Assembly (NCBI RefSeq): GCF_030732865.1
Contig: NZ_JASHKB010000012.1
Span: forward strand, 1-64,000
DNA: 64,000 nt
Reading direction: 5' to 3'
Origin: Roseitalea sp. MMSF_3546
GTDB lineage: Bacteria > Pseudomonadota > Alphaproteobacteria > Rhizobiales > Rhizobiaceae
Part shown: in pieces, positions 1-10,043 of the stretch
Layout of the letters: every line of letters starts with the position of its first letter
Position numbering within the stretch: position 1 is the first letter of the stretch
The notes under the pieces: generated by a model
What the model saw: only the letters and a program-made list of their open reading frames with translations
Told to the model about the DNA's origin: nothing
Databases searched by the model: none
Position numbers and translations under genes: made by a program

Positions 1-18
1 CCGCAACCGAGCCGCCCC

Positions 19-936
19 ATGTCGTCGATTCTCCTGATCGAACAGGTGCTCAACGGCCTTCAGTTCGGCGTCATGCTGTTCCTGATGGCCGCCGGGCTGA
101 CGCTGGTCTTCGGCGTGATGGGACTGATCAATCTCGCCCATGGCTCGCTGTACATGATCGGCGCGTTCGCCGCCGCCTGGGTGGCGGCGCAGACCGGCTC
201 GTTCCTGCTGGCGCTGGCGGCGAGCCTTGCGGCGGCCGCGGCGGCGGGCGCCCTCGTCGAAATGGCTGTCATTCGCCGCCTTTATGACCGCGACCATCTC
301 GACCAGGTGCTCGCGACCTTCGCGCTGATCCTGATCTTTTCGGAAGGCACACGCTACGTCTTCGGCTCGTTCCCGCTCTATCTCGACCTGCCGGACTGGC
401 TGTCCGGGCCGGTCACGCTGCCCGGCGGGATCGAATATCCGTTCTACCGGCTCGTGCTCATCGGCATCGGGCTGGCGGTGGCGGCCTTCCTGTTCGTGCT
501 GATCGCGCGCACCCGGCTCGGCATCCAGATCCGTGCCGGCGAGAGCGACCGCGAGATGATCGCCGCGCTCGGCGTCGACATCACCCGGCTTTACACGATC
601 GTCTTCGCGCTGGGCGCGGCGCTGGCCGGCTTCGCCGGGGCGCTGGTCGGCGCCATCCAGTCGGTCGAGGTGGGCATGGGCGAGCCCGTGCTGATCCTGG
701 CCTTCGTGGTCATCGTCATCGGCGGCATCGGCTCGATCAAGGGGGCGCTGATCGGCGCGATCCTGGTCGGGCTCACCGACACGCTGGGCGGCTTTCTGCT
801 GCCGCAGGCCTTCGGCCTGGTCATGACCGCCTCGGATGCCAATGCGGTCGGCTCGGCGCTTGCCTCCATGCTGATCTACATCCTGATGGCCGCCGTGCTG
901 GTGGTGCGCCCCTCCGGCCTTTACGGGGTGCGCTGA
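19..936 (+). CDS. livH: Branched-chain amino acid-type ABC transporter permease (LivH)
   Basis: Inner-membrane permease of a HAAT-family importer (305 aa, the usual LivH length). It is almost wholly hydrophobic with about eight membrane segments. The family stretch GLTLVFGVMGLINLAHGS lies near residues 26-43 and a glycine-rich cytoplasmic loop, GGIGSIKGALIGA, lies near residue 235. One base separates it from livM. The matching binding protein is not in view and is probably upstream of the window. Downstream coupling to a thioesterase, a Rid protein and pcaF suggests an aromatic acid or its derivative as substrate rather than leucine; that is inference. Confidence 0.93.
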   Translation: MSSILLIEQVLNGLQFGVMLFLMAAGLTLVFGVMGLINLAHGSLYMIGAFAAAWVAAQTGSFLLALAASLAAAAAAGALVEMAVIRRLYDRDHLDQVLATFALILIFSEGTRYVFGSFPLYLDLPDWLSGPVTLPGGIEYPFYRLVLIGIGLAVAAFLFVLIARTRLGIQIRAGESDREMIAALGVDITRLYTIVFALGAALAGFAGALVGAIQSVEVGMGEPVLILAFVVIVIGGIGSIKGALIGAILVGLTDTLGGFLLPQAFGLVMTASDANAVGSALASMLIYILMAAVLVVRPSGLYGVR

Positions 937-937
937 C

Positions 938-1921
938 ATGGGCCGCGAAACGCTTCTGAACGCGGCGATCGCGCTGGGCCTTGTCGCCGTGCCGGTCTGG
1001 GCGCATCTGGCCGGCGAGCCCTTCATCATCACGCTGACCACCAAGGCCGTGATCCTCGCGCTGGCGGGCGTGGGGCTCAATATCGCGCTCGGCCATGGCG
1101 GGCTGATCAGCTTCGGCCATGCGGCCTATTTCGGCCTTGGCGGCTATGCGGCAGGGATCCTTGCCCATCACGCGCAGACCTTCACGCCGCTGATGAGCGC
1201 GCCCTTCATCATCGAGGGCACCAAGTTCATGCCGGTGATCTGGCTGGTGGCGGTCATCGTCGCCGGGCTGGCGGCGCTGGTGATCGGCGCGCTGAGCCTG
1301 CGCACGTCGGGCGTCTATTTCATCATGATCACGCTGGCCTTCGGCCAGATGCTGTTCTTCTTCGCCATTTCCTGGCCGGCCTATGGCGGCGAGGACGGGC
1401 TGGTCATCTATGTGCGCAACGAGTTTCCGGGCCTGAACACGCTCGATCCGATCCAGTTCTTCGCGCTTTGCTATGTGATCCTGGGTCTGGCGCTGTGGTT
1501 CTCGCACCGTTTCGGCCGCTCGCCCTTCGGCCTGGCGCTGAACGCGGCGCGCCAGAACGCCGAGCGCGTGCAGACCGTGGGGATCAGGCCGTTCAGGCTG
1601 CGCCTGACCGCCTTCGTCATCTCGGGCATGATCACCGGGCTCGCCGGCGCGCTGTTCGCAGACCTGAACCGCTTCGTCAGCCCTTCCATGCTGTCCTGGC
1701 AGACCAGCGGCGAGATCATGATCTTCATCATCCTGGGCGGCGTCGGCCGGCTCTACGGCCCGGTGGCCGGCGCGGCGCTGTTCATCGCGCTCGAGCATTT
1801 CCTGGGCGGTGTGTCCGACTACTGGCTGGTCTTCGTCGGTGCCCTGCTCCTGCTGGTCGTGCTGTTCGCGCGCGGCGGCATCATCGGCACGCTGGCCGGC
1901 CGGGAGGTCGCCCATGACTGA
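938..1921 (+). CDS. livM: Branched-chain amino acid-type ABC transporter permease (LivM)
   Basis: Second permease of the same importer (327 aa). It carries the LivM signature GLISFGHAAYFGLGGYAAG near residues 55-73 and the C-terminal GGVGRLYGPVAGAALF loop, with about ten membrane segments. Its stop overlaps the livG start by 8 bp, so translation is probably coupled. It pairs with LivH to form the translocation pore. Confidence 0.93.
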   Translation: MGRETLLNAAIALGLVAVPVWAHLAGEPFIITLTTKAVILALAGVGLNIALGHGGLISFGHAAYFGLGGYAAGILAHHAQTFTPLMSAPFIIEGTKFMPVIWLVAVIVAGLAALVIGALSLRTSGVYFIMITLAFGQMLFFFAISWPAYGGEDGLVIYVRNEFPGLNTLDPIQFFALCYVILGLALWFSHRFGRSPFGLALNAARQNAERVQTVGIRPFRLRLTAFVISGMITGLAGALFADLNRFVSPSMLSWQTSGEIMIFIILGGVGRLYGPVAGAALFIALEHFLGGVSDYWLVFVGALLLLVVLFARGGIIGTLAGREVAHD

Positions 1922-2669
1922 GACGATCCTGAAGGTCGACAACGTCTCCAAGGCGTTCGGCGCGCTGCGCGCCTGCGACCGGGTCTCGCTCGATCTGCGG
2001 CTTGGCGAAATCCACGCGCTGATCGGCCCGAACGGGGCCGGAAAGTCCACGCTGATCAAGCAGATCGCCGGGAATCTGAGGCCCGATTCGGGGCGGATCG
2101 AGTTCCTGGGCCGCGATGTTGCTGCGCTCGATACCGTCGAGCGGGCGCGCATGGGTCTTGGCCGCAGCTTCCAGATCTCGGCCGTCATCGCCGAGTTCAC
2201 GGTGCTGCAGAACGTCGTCCTCGCCGTGCAGGGCGCGCGCGGCACCAGCTTTCACTTCCTGCGCGGCGCGCTGTCCGACCGGGCGGTGACCGAGGCCGCC
2301 CGATTGCAGATCGAGCGCGCCCATCTTGGCGGCCGCGAGGCGGTGCGCGCCTCCGATCTCGCCCATGGCGAGCGCCGCCGGCTGGAGCTGGCCATGGCGC
2401 TGGCGCTGCGCCCCAAGGCGTTCCTGCTCGACGAGCCCATGGCCGGGATGGGCGCGGACGGCGTCGCCGAGATGACCGGCCTGCTCGACGGGCTGCGCCA
2501 CGAGGCGCCGATCCTGCTGGTCGAGCACGACATGGACGCGGTCTTCGCGCTCGCCGACAGGATCTCGGTTCTCGACTATGGCCAGATCATCGCCTCGGGC
2601 ACGGTCGATGAGATCCGCGCCCATCCGGAAGTGCGCCGCGCCTATCTTGGCGAGGAGGACGCCGCGTGA
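1914..2669 (+). CDS. livG: Branched-chain amino acid-type ABC transporter ATPase (LivG)
   Basis: Cytoplasmic ATPase of the HAAT importer (251 aa from the ATG at 1914). Walker A GPNGAGKST is at residues 38-46, the signature reads LAHGE (the usual LivG variant of LSGGQ), Walker B is FLLDEPMAGM and the switch histidine is in VEHDMD. The longer open frame starting at 1809 only reads into livM; the ATG at 1914 gives the canonical N-terminus and overlaps livM by 8 bp. Confidence 0.94.
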   Translation: MTETILKVDNVSKAFGALRACDRVSLDLRLGEIHALIGPNGAGKSTLIKQIAGNLRPDSGRIEFLGRDVAALDTVERARMGLGRSFQISAVIAEFTVLQNVVLAVQGARGTSFHFLRGALSDRAVTEAARLQIERAHLGGREAVRASDLAHGERRRLELAMALALRPKAFLLDEPMAGMGADGVAEMTGLLDGLRHEAPILLVEHDMDAVFALADRISVLDYGQIIASGTVDEIRAHPEVRRAYLGEEDAA

Positions 2670-3355
2670 GCCTTCTGAACGTCGAGGAGATCACCGCGTC
2701 CTATGGCGCGAGCCAGGCGCTGTTCGGCGTCAGCCTGACCGTTGCGCCCGGCGAGGTGGTCGCGCTGATGGGCCGCAACGGCATGGGCAAGACGACGACG
2801 ATCCGCTGCATCTGCCGCATGCTGCCGGTGCAGTCGGGCACGATCGCATTCGACGGGCAGGTGCTCAACCGCATGCCCTCGCACCGGGCGGCGCAACTGG
2901 GCATCGGACTGGTGCCCGAGGGGCGGCGCTGCTTTGCCAATCTGACGGTCGCCGAGAACCTTCTTGCCGCCGCCCGGTCGGGCCACTGGACCTTCGACAC
3001 CGTGTCCGGGCTGTTTCCGCGCCTTGCCGAACGCCGGCACCAGTCGGCCGCTTCGCTGTCGGGCGGCGAGCAGCAGATGCTCGCCATCGGTCGCGCGCTG
3101 ATGACCAATCCGCGCCTGCTGATCCTTGACGAGGCGACCGAGGGGTTGGCGCCGATCGTGCGTCAGGAGATCTGGGCCGCGGTGTCGCGGCTGAAGGCCG
3201 AGACGGCGCTGGCGATCCTCGTCGTCGACAAGTCGCTCAAGGAACTGCGCGCGGTCGCCGACCGCGCCGTGATCGTGCAGCGCGGCGAGCAGGTGTGGAG
3301 CGGGGCGATGGACGCGCTCACCGACGATCTGACCGACCGCTATTTGGGTGTATGA
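2666..3355 (+). CDS. livF: Branched-chain amino acid-type ABC transporter ATPase (LivF)
   Basis: Second ATPase of the importer (229 aa), starting with GTG in a GTGA overlap with the livG stop. Walker A GRNGMGKTT is at residues 36-44, the signature is LSGGEQQM and Walker B is LILDEATEGL. At the switch position it reads VDKS, where LivF proteins usually have VEQN; LivF normally lacks the switch histidine, so this is a further variant of an already atypical loop. The stop overlaps the next start. Confidence 0.93.
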   Translation: MSLLNVEEITASYGASQALFGVSLTVAPGEVVALMGRNGMGKTTTIRCICRMLPVQSGTIAFDGQVLNRMPSHRAAQLGIGLVPEGRRCFANLTVAENLLAAARSGHWTFDTVSGLFPRLAERRHQSAASLSGGEQQMLAIGRALMTNPRLLILDEATEGLAPIVRQEIWAAVSRLKAETALAILVVDKSLKELRAVADRAVIVQRGEQVWSGAMDALTDDLTDRYLGV

Positions 3356-3762
3356 AAATGAGTTACCGCTTTGCGCAGAAGGTGCTGTTCAAGCACTGCG
3401 ATCCCGCCGGGATCGTCTTCTATCCGCGCTATTTCGAGATGATCAACGATGTCGTCGAGGCCTGGTTCTGCGACCGGCTCGACGCCCCGTTCGAGGGCAT
3501 GCATCCCGATGGCGGCGTACCGACCGCGCAGATCCAGGCGACCTTTACCGCGCCCAGCCGGCATGGCGACCATCTGGTCATCACGCTTGAATGCACTCGC
3601 ATCGGCGGGGCGAGCGCGGATCTGGCGTTCACCGCGACATGCGGGGAGCAAACCCGCTTCACCGCCAGTTCGACACTGGTCAATGTCAACGCCAATGGCC
3701 GGCCCGAACGGTGGCCGGACCGGTTGCGCGCGGCAATCAACAGGGAAATCGGAGAGAACTAG
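3352..3762 (+). CDS. 4-hydroxybenzoyl-CoA thioesterase-like hotdog thioesterase
   Basis: Small hotdog-fold acyl-CoA thioesterase (136 aa). The N-terminal motif CDPAGIVFYPRYFEM is the active-site segment of the 4-hydroxybenzoyl-CoA thioesterase family, with the catalytic Asp in CDPAG. The ATG at 3352 overlaps the livF stop (ATGA); an ATG at 3358 is also possible. Its place between a transporter and a thiolase in one coupled operon suggests it hydrolyses an aromatic or dead-end CoA ester of the pathway, freeing CoA. Substrate not determined. Confidence 0.88.
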   Translation: MKMSYRFAQKVLFKHCDPAGIVFYPRYFEMINDVVEAWFCDRLDAPFEGMHPDGGVPTAQIQATFTAPSRHGDHLVITLECTRIGGASADLAFTATCGEQTRFTASSTLVNVNANGRPERWPDRLRAAINREIGEN

Positions 3763-4164
3763 ATGGGTCATCGGATCATCCAGCCACAGGGATGGGCACC
3801 GGCAAAGGGCTATGCCAACGGCATGCTGACCGAGGATGGCCGGCTGTTCATCGGCGGACAGATCGGCTGGACCGCCGAACAGCGTTTCGAGGCCCATGAC
3901 TTCGTCGGCCAGATGGAACAGGCGCTGCGCAACATCCGCGCGGTGGTCGAGGCGGCCGGCGGGCGCGTGGAGGATATCGTGCGGCTGACCTGGTATGTCA
4001 CCGACAAGCGCGAGTATGTCGCCCGGCAAAAGGAGGTCGGCCAGGCCTATCGCCGCGTGCTGGGCAAGCATTTTCCGGCGATGACCATGGTCGTCGTCAG
4101 CGCGCTCGTCGAGGACGAGGCGCTGGTCGAGATCGAGGCCACGGCCGTCCTGTCGAAGGAGTAA
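3763..4164 (+). CDS. Rid (YjgF/YER057c/UK114) family protein lacking the RidA arginine
   Basis: 133 aa, the single-domain Rid fold (chorismate-mutase-like trimer). The C-terminal strand VEIEATAV and the segment following NIRAVVEAAGG are family hallmarks. Where archetypal RidA has the catalytic Arg (the ARLP segment, Arg105), this protein reads VVSALVEDE, so the Arg is absent. Known Rid4-Rid7 subfamilies lack it and are not general 2-imine deaminases. The start follows the thioesterase stop directly. Presence in a CoA-aromatic operon suggests a pathway-specific role, for example with an enamine or lactim intermediate; this is inference. Confidence 0.9.
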   Translation: MGHRIIQPQGWAPAKGYANGMLTEDGRLFIGGQIGWTAEQRFEAHDFVGQMEQALRNIRAVVEAAGGRVEDIVRLTWYVTDKREYVARQKEVGQAYRRVLGKHFPAMTMVVVSALVEDEALVEIEATAVLSKE

Positions 4165-4167
4165 GGC

Positions 4168-5370
<1,203 letters not shown>

Positions 5371-5384
5371 CGCGAGGCAGGGCC

Positions 5385-6206
5385 ATGATCTTTCATGCCA
5401 TTTCGGACTGGGACGATGCCTATGCCAACGGGCCGAACATCCCGGCCGGCGATCAATGGCCGGCACGCTGGGTCGGCCCGGCTGAGGCATTCCGCGCGGT
5501 CCATGGCGGCGAACGCGACATCGCCTATGGCGCCGGCGAACGCCATGTGCTCGACCTCTTTCGCCCCCAGGGCGAGCCCAAAGGCCTTGTCGTTTTCGTC
5601 CATGGCGGGTTCTGGGTGAAGCTTGACAAGTCCTACTGGTCGCATCTGGCCGGCGGCGCACGCGCGCAGGGCTGGGCGGTGGCGGTGCCGTCCTATCCGC
5701 TATGCCCCGATGCGGGGATCGGCGAGATCGTTCGCGCCATCGGCGCGGCCATCGAGACGGCGGCGGGCATGGTCGCCGGGCCGATCCGCCTTGCGGGTCA
5801 TTCTGCCGGTGGACATCTGGCCACCTCGATGATCTGCGAGGACACGCCGCTGTCGCCCGCCGTTGTGGATCGCATCGTGCGGGTCGTCTCGATCTCGGGC
5901 CTGCACGATCTGCGCCCGCTGCTGAACACGAAGCTCAATGACGATCTGCGCCTGACCGCCGAGACCGCCGCCGCCCTGAGCCCGGCGCTCAAGCGGCCGG
6001 CCGGTTCGGCCGAGCTCGTCACCTGGGTCGGCGCCGGCGAGCGCAACGAGTTCATCCGGCAGAGCCGGCTGATGGCCAATATCTGGACGGGGCTCGGCAT
6101 GCGCGTCGCCGAGATCGAGGAGCCGGACCGGCACCATTTCAACATACTCGATTCCATGGCCGATCCGCAGGGCGCGCTGACGGTCGCGATCACCGGCGCG
6201 ATCTGA
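5385..6206 (+). CDS. Alpha/beta hydrolase, kynurenine formamidase-like
   Basis: Cytoplasmic esterase-type hydrolase (273 aa from the ATG at 5385; the longer open frame reads into pcaF). It has the HGGFW oxyanion-hole motif at residues 73-77, nucleophile Ser140 in GHSAGGHL and a likely catalytic His at 250 or 251 in DRHHFNIL. This HGGxW plus GHSAGG arrangement is that of eukaryote-type arylformamidases and related esterases. It lies 14 bp after pcaF, so is probably in the operon. Formylkynurenine hydrolysis would feed anthranilate formation and release formate; purU follows. Other ester substrates remain possible. Confidence 0.85.
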   Translation: MIFHAISDWDDAYANGPNIPAGDQWPARWVGPAEAFRAVHGGERDIAYGAGERHVLDLFRPQGEPKGLVVFVHGGFWVKLDKSYWSHLAGGARAQGWAVAVPSYPLCPDAGIGEIVRAIGAAIETAAGMVAGPIRLAGHSAGGHLATSMICEDTPLSPAVVDRIVRVVSISGLHDLRPLLNTKLNDDLRLTAETAAALSPALKRPAGSAELVTWVGAGERNEFIRQSRLMANIWTGLGMRVAEIEEPDRHHFNILDSMADPQGALTVAITGAI

Positions 6207-6287
6207 GCGCGCTGGCGTGTTCCAACTTCAGCCGAACTGCGCTAAGCGGCACGCGCACCGACGCCTTCAGATCGAAATTCGCCATCC

Positions 6288-7160
6288 ATGTCGCTCATCA
6301 TCAAGATCATCTGCCGGGACCGCCTGGGCATCGTCGCCGGCATCTCCACCGGGCTGAGTTCGCTCGGCTACAACATCCTGGAGAGTTCGCAGTTCTACGA
6401 GCCCGAGCCGGGCACGGACCGCGAGTCGGGCGAGGGGCGGTTCTTCATGCGCATCGAGTGCGTGGCGACGCGGACCGATGACCGATCCAGGCTCGATGCC
6501 TTCCTTGAAACCTTCGCCGCCGAGTTCGCCGCCGAGGTGAACGTCGCCGACAAGGACCGGCCCGTGCCGACGATCGTGATGGTGTCGAAATTCGACCACT
6601 GCCTGCAGGACATCTTCTACCGCGCACGCATGGGCGAGTTGCCCATCGACATCAAGGCGGTGGTCTCGAACCATCCCGATTCGCAGGCCGACAGCGAGCG
6701 GCGCGGCATACCGTTCCACCTGCTGCCGGTCACCCGCGACAACAAGCTCGAGCAGGAAGACCGGCTGCAGGCGATCATGGACGACACCGGCGCCGAACTG
6801 ATCGTGCTGGCGCGCTACATGCAGATCCTGTCGGACGGCTTCAGTGGCCGGCATTTCGGGCGGATCATCAACATACACCATTCCTTCCTGCCGGCCTTCA
6901 AGGGCGCCAAGCCCTATCACCGGGCCTGGGACCGCGGCGTCAAGCATATCGGCGCGACGGCCCATTATGTCACGCCCGATCTGGACGAGGGACCGATCAT
7001 CGAACAGGACACGGTGCGCGTCAGCCATACGTCCGATCCGTCCGACCTGGTCGCACGCGGGCGCGACGTAGAGGCGCGGGTGCTCTCGCGCGCCATTCGC
7101 CTGCATGCCGAGGACCGGGTGTTCATCAATGGCAGCCGGACGGTTGTCTTCTATCCCTGA
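6288..7160 (+). CDS. purU: Formyltetrahydrofolate deformylase
   Basis: Hydrolyses 10-formyltetrahydrofolate to tetrahydrofolate and formate (290 aa, usual length). An N-terminal ACT domain occupies about residues 1-80 and is followed by a formyltransferase-fold domain. Catalytic motifs are visible: INIHHSFLPAFKGAKPY (Asn and His) and DLDEGPIIEQD (Asp). An 81-bp gap separates it from the preceding hydrolase, so co-transcription is possible but not shown. Rhizobial genomes commonly carry purU beside catabolic genes that generate one-carbon units. Confidence 0.94.
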   Translation: MSLIIKIICRDRLGIVAGISTGLSSLGYNILESSQFYEPEPGTDRESGEGRFFMRIECVATRTDDRSRLDAFLETFAAEFAAEVNVADKDRPVPTIVMVSKFDHCLQDIFYRARMGELPIDIKAVVSNHPDSQADSERRGIPFHLLPVTRDNKLEQEDRLQAIMDDTGAELIVLARYMQILSDGFSGRHFGRIINIHHSFLPAFKGAKPYHRAWDRGVKHIGATAHYVTPDLDEGPIIEQDTVRVSHTSDPSDLVARGRDVEARVLSRAIRLHAEDRVFINGSRTVVFYP

Positions 7161-7195
7161 TCGGGCCGGCCCGGGAATGCCCTTGCGCTTGTGAA

Positions 7196-7260
7196 CTGGC
7201 CGGTTCGGACTGGCTTGCTCGGCCTGGCCTGTTCGACTTGGCCCGTTTGACTTGGCCGCG
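7196..7260. repeat. 14-bp imperfect tandem repeat
   Basis: Four head-to-tail 14-base units at 7196-7209, 7210-7223, 7224-7237 and 7238-7251, followed by a partial fifth to 7260. The approximate consensus is (C/T)TGGCC(T/G)GTTCGAC. It lies just upstream of the AraC-type gene and outside any good coding frame. It could be a minisatellite or a run of binding sites; nothing else supports either choice. Confidence 0.7.
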
Positions 7261-7313
7261 CGCGGCTTCATATTGGGCCGATCGCAACCGGCCTTCGGGA
7301 GGCAGCCCTGGTC

Positions 7314-8327
7314 GTGGCCTTGGACAGCGACGGCATCGATATCGTGCGCCGACTGGAAGCGGCGCGCGCGGGCATTGCCGCCATCGCCACGCGCGACGAG
7401 GCCCATGCGCGCCGGGCGATGACCGCGCGCTACAAGCGGCACGATCTGCGCCCGGTTTCGGGCGCCGGCCGGTTCGACTTCTTCCACGCGGCGATGGCGG
7501 TGCCCGAAGGCAGCTTCAACGTGCTGCGCTACGGCGCCGGCGTGCGGATCGATCCGGGCGATTTCGAGAATTTCTACATGGTCGAGATGCCGCTGACCGG
7601 GCGCACCGAGATCGCCATAGGCTCGGGCCGGTACGGCTCGGGGGCGGGGCGGGGCATCGTCATCTCGCCGGGCCGGCGGATCCGGTCGCACTGGTTGCCC
7701 GGCACCACGCAGATCATGCTCAAGATCGACAAGGCGGCGCTGATGGCGCGTTGGCGGATGGCGACGGGTGGCGGCGAAGACGACGAAAGCTGGCCGCTTT
7801 TCCATCCCGAACTCGACCTTGCGAGCGCTTCGGGCTGGCGCGTGCGGCAGTTGATGGGCCTGTTGCTGGCCGAGTTCGAGCGCTCGGTCGACGGCCAGCG
7901 GTCCCAGGGCGATGCGACGACGCTTTCGGGCGCGGTGATCGACGCGCTGATCGGCGACTTCCTGACCTGCGGCACGGGCCGGATCGCGCGCGAGGAGGCG
8001 TGCATCCTGCCTGCGCATATCAAGCGCTGCCGGGCGCATATCGGCGCCCATCTGGACGGGGAGATCACGGTCGGCCGGCTGGCTGCCATTGCCGGGGTCA
8101 GCGAGCGGGCGGTCTATGAAGGCTTCAGGCGCTTCCTTGGCAAGACGCCGATGCACTATGTGCTCGATGCGCGGCTGCAAAGGGCGCGGCACCTGCTCAA
8201 GGCGGGCCAGGCGCCCGTCGCCACGGTCGCGCGGGCCTGCGGCTTCGGGCATATGGGCCGGTTCTCGCGCTATTATCGCGAGCGCTATGGCGAGGCGCCC
8301 TCGACGACGCTGCGCCGGCAGGGCTGA
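7314..8327 (+). CDS. AraC/XylS-family transcriptional regulator
   Basis: 337-aa activator-type regulator. The C-terminal 100 residues hold two helix-turn-helices: AAIAGVSERAVYEGFRRFLG, then VARACGFGHMGRFSRYYRE, the classic AraC second recognition region. The N-terminal part resembles the AraC-binding-like ligand domain of XylS relatives. The GTG at 7314 is chosen because GGGAGG lies about 10 bases upstream. It precedes a sugar kinase and sugar ABC importer on the same strand and probably controls them; its effector is unknown. Confidence 0.9.
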   Translation: MALDSDGIDIVRRLEAARAGIAAIATRDEAHARRAMTARYKRHDLRPVSGAGRFDFFHAAMAVPEGSFNVLRYGAGVRIDPGDFENFYMVEMPLTGRTEIAIGSGRYGSGAGRGIVISPGRRIRSHWLPGTTQIMLKIDKAALMARWRMATGGGEDDESWPLFHPELDLASASGWRVRQLMGLLLAEFERSVDGQRSQGDATTLSGAVIDALIGDFLTCGTGRIAREEACILPAHIKRCRAHIGAHLDGEITVGRLAAIAGVSERAVYEGFRRFLGKTPMHYVLDARLQRARHLLKAGQAPVATVARACGFGHMGRFSRYYRERYGEAPSTTLRRQG

Positions 8328-8433
8328 GCGGGTCGGCCGTCCGCATTGTCCGGATTGTGCGGCAAAGATGCCGACCTGCCTTGAAGCGGATGCGGCGCGC
8401 CGATAACCCTCCGGCGCCACAAGGGGGAGCGCG

Positions 8434-9876
8434 ATGGACGACGGCTATCTGATCGGCATGGATGTCGGCACCACGGCGGTGAAGGCGGCCGTCTTCGATG
8501 CCGATGGCGCCATCGTCGACCGCTATGTCGGCCAATATCCGATTACACGGCAGCAGGGCGGGCGCGTCGAGCAGGACCCCGAGGACTGGATGCGCCATGT
8601 GCTGGCGGCGCTGTCGCAATTCCAGGCCAATGTCGATCTGGCGCGCGTGCACGCGCTGGGTCTTTCCTCGCAGGTCAACACCCATGTCTTCGTCGATGCC
8701 GAAGGGCGGGCGCTGGCGCCGGCGATCGTCTGGCAGGACGGGCGCGCGGCGGCGGAGGCGGCCGAACTGGATGGGCGGATCGCCGAGGCCGACAAGCTCG
8801 CCTGGTGGGGCGCACCGCTGCCGGTCGATGCCAGCCACTGCCTGAGCCGCATGGCGCATATGGCAAGGCATGCCCCCGACATCTGGGCGCGCACGGACAA
8901 GGTTTTGCTGCCCAAGGACTTCTGCATCGGCCGGTTGACCGGCGCACGGCTCACCGATCCGATCTCCAATGTCGGGCTGATCGATCCTGGCCTTTGCCAT
9001 GTCGCCCCGCTCTTGTCGCTCGTCGATGGGGCGGCCGAGCGGCTCGTGCCGATCGCGCCGATGACGGCGATTGCCGGAGAAGTCCGGCAGGGCCTTCCCG
9101 GCGCGGGGCTCAAGGTGGCCATCGGCACGATGGATGCGTGGAGCGGCATGCTGGGCGTCGGGGTCACCGCGCCCGGCCAGGCCTATTACCTGTCGGGCAC
9201 CAGCGAGATCGTCGGCATCGTTTCGGACGATGTCGCGCCGACGCCGGGCGTGATCGCCTTTCCACGATGCGAGGGAATCAGGCTCCATGTCGGGCCCACG
9301 CAGTCGGGCGGCGCCTCCAAGGACTGGTTCTGCCGGCTGATGGGCATTGCGCCCGACGCCATGGCCGATCTGGCCGCAAGGGCCGGGGCCAGAGCGCATG
9401 TGCCGCTGTTCGTGCCGCACCTTCAGGGCGAGCGCGCCCCGATCTGGGATGCCGATGCGCGCGGCATGTTCCTTGAACTCGATGCCAGCGCCGGCGCGCC
9501 GGAGCTGGCGCGGGCGGTCTATGAGGGTGTCGCCCATTCGGCGCGCTGGCTGCTCGACACGCTGCGGCAATCGGCCGTGCAGGCCCCGCAATCGGTGCGC
9601 AGCGGGGGCGGCGGGTTCCGCTCCGATGTGTGGAACCAGATCCGCGCCGACGTGCTCGGCGTGCGGCTGGAGCGCGTGGCGGTGACCGATCCGGGCGTTC
9701 TGGGCGCGGCCGGAATCGCCAGCGTTGCGGCGGGCCTTCACACCTCGCTGGCGGAGGCGTTCGACGCGCTGGTCTCCATCGACCGTGTCTACGAACCCGA
9801 TCCGGCGATGGCGCCGTATTACGACGAGCGCTTCGCCCGCTATAAGCGCGCCTATTTCAACAACAACCGGCGGTGA
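8434..9876 (+). CDS. FGGY-family carbohydrate kinase, xylulokinase-like
   Basis: Sugar kinase (480 aa). The phosphate-1 motif GMDVGTTAVKA is at residues 8-18. The catalytic base is probably Asp234 in GTMDAWSG, matching the position in xylulokinase. The C-terminal adenosine-binding part reads SGGGFRSDVWNQIRADVLG. It is followed by a binding protein, ATPase and permease for a pentose-type sugar, which supports phosphorylation of an imported ketose or polyol product. L-ribulose or D-xylulose cannot be told apart from the sequence. The ATG at 8434 has GGGGGAG upstream. Confidence 0.88.
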   Translation: MDDGYLIGMDVGTTAVKAAVFDADGAIVDRYVGQYPITRQQGGRVEQDPEDWMRHVLAALSQFQANVDLARVHALGLSSQVNTHVFVDAEGRALAPAIVWQDGRAAAEAAELDGRIAEADKLAWWGAPLPVDASHCLSRMAHMARHAPDIWARTDKVLLPKDFCIGRLTGARLTDPISNVGLIDPGLCHVAPLLSLVDGAAERLVPIAPMTAIAGEVRQGLPGAGLKVAIGTMDAWSGMLGVGVTAPGQAYYLSGTSEIVGIVSDDVAPTPGVIAFPRCEGIRLHVGPTQSGGASKDWFCRLMGIAPDAMADLAARAGARAHVPLFVPHLQGERAPIWDADARGMFLELDASAGAPELARAVYEGVAHSARWLLDTLRQSAVQAPQSVRSGGGGFRSDVWNQIRADVLGVRLERVAVTDPGVLGAAGIASVAAGLHTSLAEAFDALVSIDRVYEPDPAMAPYYDERFARYKRAYFNNNRR

Positions 9877-10043
9877 CCCCGGTGCTGGCCGATCACGCCC
9901 GCTCTGTCCGTATCCTGCACGAAAGCACCGCTTTCGGCCACGGTTCGGGCCGGGCGGTGCCGCATGGGCGCACATTGCGGTAGGATTTTGCCCCGTCGGC
10001 GCCTATCACACGCATCTGAAACGCATGTCGAGGGAGGACGAAA

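Noticed and set aside
6267-9975. Long minus-strand frames across purU, the AraC gene and the sugar kinase
   Set aside because: Shadows of plus-strand genes that have clear catalytic motifs; no ribosome binding sites or known domains.
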